Assembly: GCA_026984385.1 (NCBI GenBank) | Contig: JALSSH010000599.1 | Location: 1 to 6,694 of the forward strand | DNA length: 6,694 bases | Reading direction: 5' to 3' | Source: Ardenticatenia bacterium | GTDB lineage: Bacteria; Chloroflexota; Anaerolineae; Aggregatilineales; Aggregatilineaceae | Shown here: positions 5,194 to 6,694 of the stretch, one piece after another | Layout of the letters: each line of letters begins with the position of its first letter | Position numbering within the stretch: the first letter of the stretch is position 1 | Translations under genes and position numbers: made by a program | The notes under the pieces: model-generated | The model's input: the letters and a program-made list of their open reading frames with translations, nothing else | What the model was told of the DNA's origin: nothing | Database searches by the model: none

Positions 5194-6570
5194 ATGCCAA
5201 TCCGTAAAAACACCTACTATCTGCTCAGCCTGGGTTGCGCTAAAAACACCGTAGACTCTCATTCTATGGCGCAATTGCTCGAAGAGGCCGGCTTGCATCA
5301 AAACGAGCAGGCAGCTCAAGCAGAAGTGTTGATCGTCAACACATGCGGTTTTATCGCTTCCGCACGAGAAGAAAGCATTGAGACACTGCGCGAGTTGGCC
5401 GCACACAAGACTCCGGAACAATATCTGATCGCGGCAGGGTGTTTGGCGCAACGCTTCGGCAAAGAGCTGGCCCGCCATGTGCCACAATTGGACGGGGTGC
5501 TGACCACGCGGCGCTGGATGGATATTGTAGATGTGGTGCGCCAGGTCCGCGCGTACAAACACCCCCAACCGCTTTTCCATCTGCCACCCGAAGCGCTCAC
5601 CGTGGGCACAGACGAGCACGGCGTGCCACGTGTCGCTGTGCAAGGCCCCAGCGCTTACCTCAAGATCGCCGACGGCTGCCGTCGTCCATGTGCTTTTTGC
5701 GCCATCCCGTCCATCAAAGGCACAGCGGTTAGCCGCCCACCGGAACGAATCGTTGAAGAGGCGCGTTTATTACGCGACGCAGGCGTCCAAGAGTTGATCC
5801 TCATTGCGCAAGACACCACCGATTACGGCCACGATTTGGGCGTGAAAGACGGCCTGGCGCAACTTTTGGAGCAGATCGTCGCGGCTGTGCCGGATATCCC
5901 CTGGGTTCGCGTGATGTACGCTTACCCGGGGTATGTGACCGAGCGCCTGATCGAGGTCATGGCAACACACGAACAAATTGTCCCGTACCTGGATATCCCT
6001 TTGCAACACGCCGACCCGCGCACATTACGCCGAATGCGTCGTCCCGCCAACGTGGATTGGGTGCGCGACACGCTTGCCAAGATGCGCGCCGCCATGCCGT
6101 CCTTAACCATCCGCACCACGTTTATTGTGGGCTACCCGGGCGAAACCGACGATGAGTTCGAAGCCCTATTGCGCTTTGTGGAAGAAATGCGCTTTGACCG
6201 CGTCGGTTGTTTCACTTATAGCCCCGAAGACGGAACGCCCGCCGCCACCTTGCCGAACCCTGTCGAGGAAGACGTAAAGATCGCGCGTCGTGATCTGCTG
6301 ATGAGCACGCAACAACCGATCAGCTTGGCGCGCAACCAGCAATTGGTTGGGCAGGTGTTGGATGTGTTGGTAGAAGGCCACGCCGAAACGACCGACGAAG
6401 ACGGCCAGCCAACCGGCGAGACGATCTCGTTGGCTCGGTCGTACCGCGACGCGCCGGAAATTGATGGCTATGTGCTGGTGGAGGGAAAGCTGCCGACCGG
6501 TGCACTGATACCGGTGCGCATAACCGGGGCTATGGTCTATGACCTGATCGCCGTGCCCGCAACCGCCTAA
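5194..6570 (+). CDS. rimO: Ribosomal protein uS12 methylthiotransferase RimO
   Basis: Radical-SAM enzyme, 458 residues, that methylthiolates a conserved aspartate of ribosomal protein uS12 in the cytoplasm. The N-terminal UPF0004 domain carries the three auxiliary-cluster cysteines C15 (GCAKN), C51 (NTCGFI) and C83 (AAGC). The radical-SAM core has the CxxxCxxC cluster C162, C166 and C169 in GCRRPCAFC, followed by IPSIKG, AQDTTDYG, PYLDIPLQHA, RTTFIVGYPGET and FTYSPEDGTPA. A TRAM RNA/protein-binding domain spans about residues 385-455. NTCGFIASAREESI rather than the MiaB-type NTC-x-x-R motif, together with AIPSIKG, points to RimO and not to the tRNA enzyme MiaB. Usual KN-VDSE reads KNTVDSH here. 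ATG 5194 is chosen because the family begins just before the YLLSLGC strand; a TTG at 5104 in the same frame falls inside the tRNA terminator. The ribosome binding site is weak. Confidence 0.95.
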   Translation: MPIRKNTYYLLSLGCAKNTVDSHSMAQLLEEAGLHQNEQAAQAEVLIVNTCGFIASAREESIETLRELAAHKTPEQYLIAAGCLAQRFGKELARHVPQLDGVLTTRRWMDIVDVVRQVRAYKHPQPLFHLPPEALTVGTDEHGVPRVAVQGPSAYLKIADGCRRPCAFCAIPSIKGTAVSRPPERIVEEARLLRDAGVQELILIAQDTTDYGHDLGVKDGLAQLLEQIVAAVPDIPWVRVMYAYPGYVTERLIEVMATHEQIVPYLDIPLQHADPRTLRRMRRPANVDWVRDTLAKMRAAMPSLTIRTTFIVGYPGETDDEFEALLRFVEEMRFDRVGCFTYSPEDGTPAATLPNPVEEDVKIARRDLLMSTQQPISLARNQQLVGQVLDVLVEGHAETTDEDGQPTGETISLARSYRDAPEIDGYVLVEGKLPTGALIPVRITGAMVYDLIAVPATA

Positions 6571-6694
6571 CCGCGTCCAAGTGCGGGCTTCGCGTTTGGC
6601 GCTATACGCTTCCACAAAATCGGTTGCGCGCAAGACGTGCGATCAGTAAGATTGGGGCATCATGTAGCCTCGTTTCACCGAAAGGGAAGCGTGT
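6571..6694. other. Downstream tail with no supportable gene
   Basis: No intrinsic terminator follows rimO. Two minus-strand frames are open from the right edge and stop at 6602 and 6643, so the 3' end of a convergent gene is possible but cannot be shown. A GTG at 6691 preceded by AAAGGGAAGC could be a start on the plus strand; only one codon is visible. An imperfect 10-base inverted repeat links 6604-6613 and 6685-6694. Confidence 0.4.

Noticed and set aside
6166..6642. Minus-strand frame antisense to the end of rimO, containing FVEAY as in the small protein's C-terminus (FVEAYRQAF)
   Set aside because: The five-residue match is the only similarity. The frame has a stop at 6643-6645 and continues antisense through conserved rimO coding sequence, so it is most likely a shadow and not a duplicated copy.

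Overview
The window is GC-rich bacterial chromosome with housekeeping genes only. No mobile element, CRISPR array or defence locus is visible. A Chloroflexota (Anaerolineae-like) host is my best guess. It rests on three things: the MurE motif set, a giant DHH-CBS-CBS-nucleotidyltransferase fusion, and a tRNA gene without an encoded CCA end. This is inference and has not been tested by any search.

Layout from left to right. The plus strand opens inside murE, whose 5' end lies outside the window; it encodes the ligase that adds the third amino acid to the peptidoglycan stem peptide. It ends two bases before a convergent minus-strand gene for a small soluble protein I do not recognise. That gene has its own TATAAT promoter and a ribosome binding site that favour the inner of two possible starts. 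Next, still on the minus strand, is a long gene for an about 890-residue enzyme. It carries an N-terminal DHH/DHHA1 phosphoesterase, two CBS domains and a class II tRNA nucleotidyltransferase / poly(A) polymerase module. This is the architecture of A-adding tRNA nucleotidyltransferases. Its open frame runs on antisense through a promoter and a tRNA gene, so the true start must be well inside that frame (GTG at 4694).

The roughly 300-base divergent spacer (4695-4997) holds a probable -10 for the minus gene, a tandem 7-base repeat, an 11-base-arm hairpin, and a strong TTGACA/TACAAT promoter driving tRNA-Phe(GAA). The tRNA ends without CCA, so its 3' end needs exactly the kind of enzyme encoded next to it. 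An intrinsic terminator follows the tRNA. A separate promoter then leads into rimO, which encodes the radical-SAM methylthiotransferase for ribosomal protein uS12. The last 124 bases contain no gene I can support.

Functionally, the tRNA, the nucleotidyltransferase and RimO all serve translation, and MurE serves the cell wall. I found nothing that amounts to a previously undescribed system. The points worth a second look are the fused nucleotidyltransferase beside a CCA-less tRNA, the structured divergent spacer, the unrecognised small protein and the altered MurE specificity motif.
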